Program-made: the position numbers and the translations under genes
Part shown: piece after piece, positions 5,963-6,937 of the stretch
Layout: each line of letters starts with the position of its first letter
Numbering within the stretch: position 1 is the first letter of the stretch
From: Pseudomonadota bacterium
GTDB lineage: Bacteria > Pseudomonadota > Gammaproteobacteria > Xanthomonadales > Xanthomonadaceae
Length of the DNA: 6,937 bases
Direction of reading: 5' to 3'
Assembly (NCBI GenBank): GCA_023439425.1
Contig: JAEXNZ010000064.1
Coordinates: 1-6,937 of the forward strand
The notes under the pieces: model-generated
The model's database searches: none
What the model saw: the letters and a program-made list of their open reading frames with translations, nothing else
Told to the model about the DNA's origin: nothing

Positions 5963-5990
5963 GCAACCCCTGGATCTGGCATCGCGGTGG

Positions 5991-6860
5991 TCAGGTATTG
6001 ATCGGCATCTGGGTGGGCTTCGCGGTCAACGTGCTGCCCACCGATGCCAGCACGGTGCACCCAATCGCTGCCCACTGCAGCGCGGTCAGATGCTCGGCCA
6101 GCAACCCCATCGCCAGCAACGCGGCCACCGCCGGCTCCATGCTGATCAAGATGCCGAACGTCTCCTTCGGCAGGCGCTTGAGCGCCATCATCTCCAGCCA
6201 CATCGGAATCGCGCTGGACACAATCGCCACGCCCAGCCCGAACAGCAGGATGCGCGGATCCAGCAGCGCGGCCCCGGCATGCGCCACACCCACCGGCACC
6301 ACCACCAGCGCGGCGGCGCACATGCCCAGCGACACCGTGTGCCCGGCCGGCAGGTGCCCGGCGCGCTTGCCGAAGATGATGTACATCGCCCAGCATGCCG
6401 CCGCACCCAGCGCGAACATCACCCCGGTGGGATCCAGCGGCTCGCCGTGGCCCAGTGGAAGCAACAGCAGCAGCCCGGCCACCGCGCACCCCACCCACAG
6501 GAAATCGATCGGTCGGCGTGATGACCACATCGCCACCGCCAGCGGCCCGCAGAACTCAATCGCGACCGCGATCCCGAACGGGATCGTGCGCAGGGCCATG
6601 TAGAACAGCAGGTTCATCGCGCCCAGAGTCAGGCCATAGCGCAGGATCGCGCCGCCATCGGTGCGGCTGGTTGTCCAGCGCCAGGGGCGGAACACCGCCA
6701 GCAGCACCAGCGCCGAGAAGCCTACGCGCAGCGCGCTGGTGCCCTGGGCACCGATCAGTGGGAACAGTTGTTTGGCGAAAGAGGTGCCGACCGCGAGTGC
6801 GGTGACGGAGCCCAATACGGCCAGAACGGGAAGCAGGGAGGTGTGGCGCGAGGTCGACAT
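5991..6860 (-). CDS. rhtA: RhtA-like threonine/homoserine exporter, DMT superfamily (EamA)
   Basis: A 289-residue inner-membrane transporter with two EamA repeats and about ten hydrophobic segments. It matches E. coli RhtA as I recall it over its whole length: SFAKQLFPLIGAQG (27-40), FGIAVAIEFCGPLAVA (95-110) followed by WSSRRPIDF (112-120), ALGAAACWAMYI (150-161), LEMMALKRLP (222-231), SMEPAVAALL (240-249) and GSTLT (275-279). RhtA exports threonine and homoserine; substrates here are inferred from similarity. The ATG at 6860 is the first possible one that keeps the first membrane segment. No Shine-Dalgarno is visible, as the bases just upstream (sense TCCTCCCG) are the reverse of one, so the message may be short-leadered or leaderless. 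It converges on the EEP gene with 28 bp between stops and no visible terminator. Its neighbours suggest no functional link to the redox cluster. Confidence 0.9.
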   Translation of the reverse strand: MSTSRHTSLLPVLAVLGSVTALAVGTSFAKQLFPLIGAQGTSALRVGFSALVLLAVFRPWRWTTSRTDGGAILRYGLTLGAMNLLFYMALRTIPFGIAVAIEFCGPLAVAMWSSRRPIDFLWVGCAVAGLLLLLPLGHGEPLDPTGVMFALGAAACWAMYIIFGKRAGHLPAGHTVSLGMCAAALVVVPVGVAHAGAALLDPRILLFGLGVAIVSSAIPMWLEMMALKRLPKETFGILISMEPAVAALLAMGLLAEHLTALQWAAIGCTVLASVGSTLTAKPTQMPINT

Positions 6861-6884
6861 CGCGGGAGGATAGACGAATGCGAG

Positions 6885-6902
6885 CTACCGGATATCCCGT
6901 AG
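6885..6902. promoter_or_regulatory. 18-bp near-perfect palindrome upstream of rhtA
   Basis: CTAC (6885-6888), one base, GGATATCC (6890-6897), one base, GTAG (6899-6902): symmetric apart from one C-C mismatch pair at 6889/6898. The centre lies about 34 bp upstream of the rhtA ATG, where an operator could sit. Its right GTAG is also the head of the adjacent REP element, so it may instead be part of the repeat unit. Confidence 0.35.
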
Positions 6903-6921
6903 AGCCACGCCCTGCGTGGCT
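6899..6921 (+). repeat. REP-type short palindrome with GTAG head (SMAG-like)
   Basis: GTAG at 6899-6902 is followed by AGCCACGC (6903-6910), a 3-base loop CCT, and GCGTGGCT (6914-6921), a perfect 8-bp stem. A GTAG tetranucleotide in front of a short GC-rich stem-loop is the signature of the abundant repetitive extragenic palindromes described in Stenotrophomonas maltophilia and typical of REP elements mobilised by RAYT transposases. It lies upstream of rhtA. The window ends 16 bases later, so a paired partner repeat may lie beyond the edge. Confidence 0.7.
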
Positions 6922-6937
6922 GCGCGGTGTCAGGCAC

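Noticed and set aside
5963..5990. Gap between the convergent EEP and rhtA genes examined for a shared terminator
   Set aside because: The 28 bases show no stem-loop with a T-run on either strand.

Overview
The window is GC-rich chromosomal DNA of a gammaproteobacterium in the Xanthomonadaceae, most likely Stenotrophomonas. Four things point there. Codon use is strongly GC-biased. The proteins look like Xanthomonad homologues, notably the EngB N-terminus. The order engB / cytochrome c4 / dsbA / dsbA-like / EEP protein fits. A GTAG-headed short palindrome of the S. maltophilia REP (SMAG) type lies at the right edge. Family assignments come from motif recognition and memory of family members; no database search was run.

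Layout. (1) 1-1907, plus strand: the 3' part of an AraC-family regulator, then a 99-bp gap with an 8-bp inverted repeat, then a secreted metallo-beta-lactamase-fold hydrolase of the methyl-parathion-hydrolase / dihydrocoumarin-hydrolase type. (2) 1914-2537, minus strand: engB (yihA/ysxC), a ribosome-assembly GTPase, converging on the hydrolase gene with 6 bp between the stop codons. (3) 2538-2691: spacer between divergent genes, with a good sigma70-type promoter facing right. (4) 2692-5962, plus strand: a periplasmic redox cluster made of dihaem cytochrome c4, a soluble DsbA (CPHC), a lipoprotein DsbA paralogue (CPAC, long Ala/Thr/Glu/Pro linker) and an endonuclease/exonuclease/phosphatase-fold protein. 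(5) 5991-6860, minus strand: an RhtA-type DMT amino-acid exporter, with a palindrome and a REP element upstream.

The genes of block 4 plausibly work together. Cytochrome c4 carries electrons to terminal oxidases, while DsbA makes disulfides and passes electrons to the respiratory chain through DsbB and quinone. I recall the same gene order in Pseudomonas, so linkage is old. The two DsbA paralogues are clearly a tandem duplication that has diverged in location (soluble versus membrane-anchored) and active site.

No wholly unknown system is evident. The points most worth a second look are: the cytochrome c4-dsbA spacer, where two identical arms compete for one complementary arm just before an intrinsic terminator that ends 13 nt before the dsbA start; the CPAC lipoprotein DsbA; and the hydrolase, which keeps all catalytic ligands of methyl parathion hydrolase but has the ancestral-type histidine in the substrate pocket.
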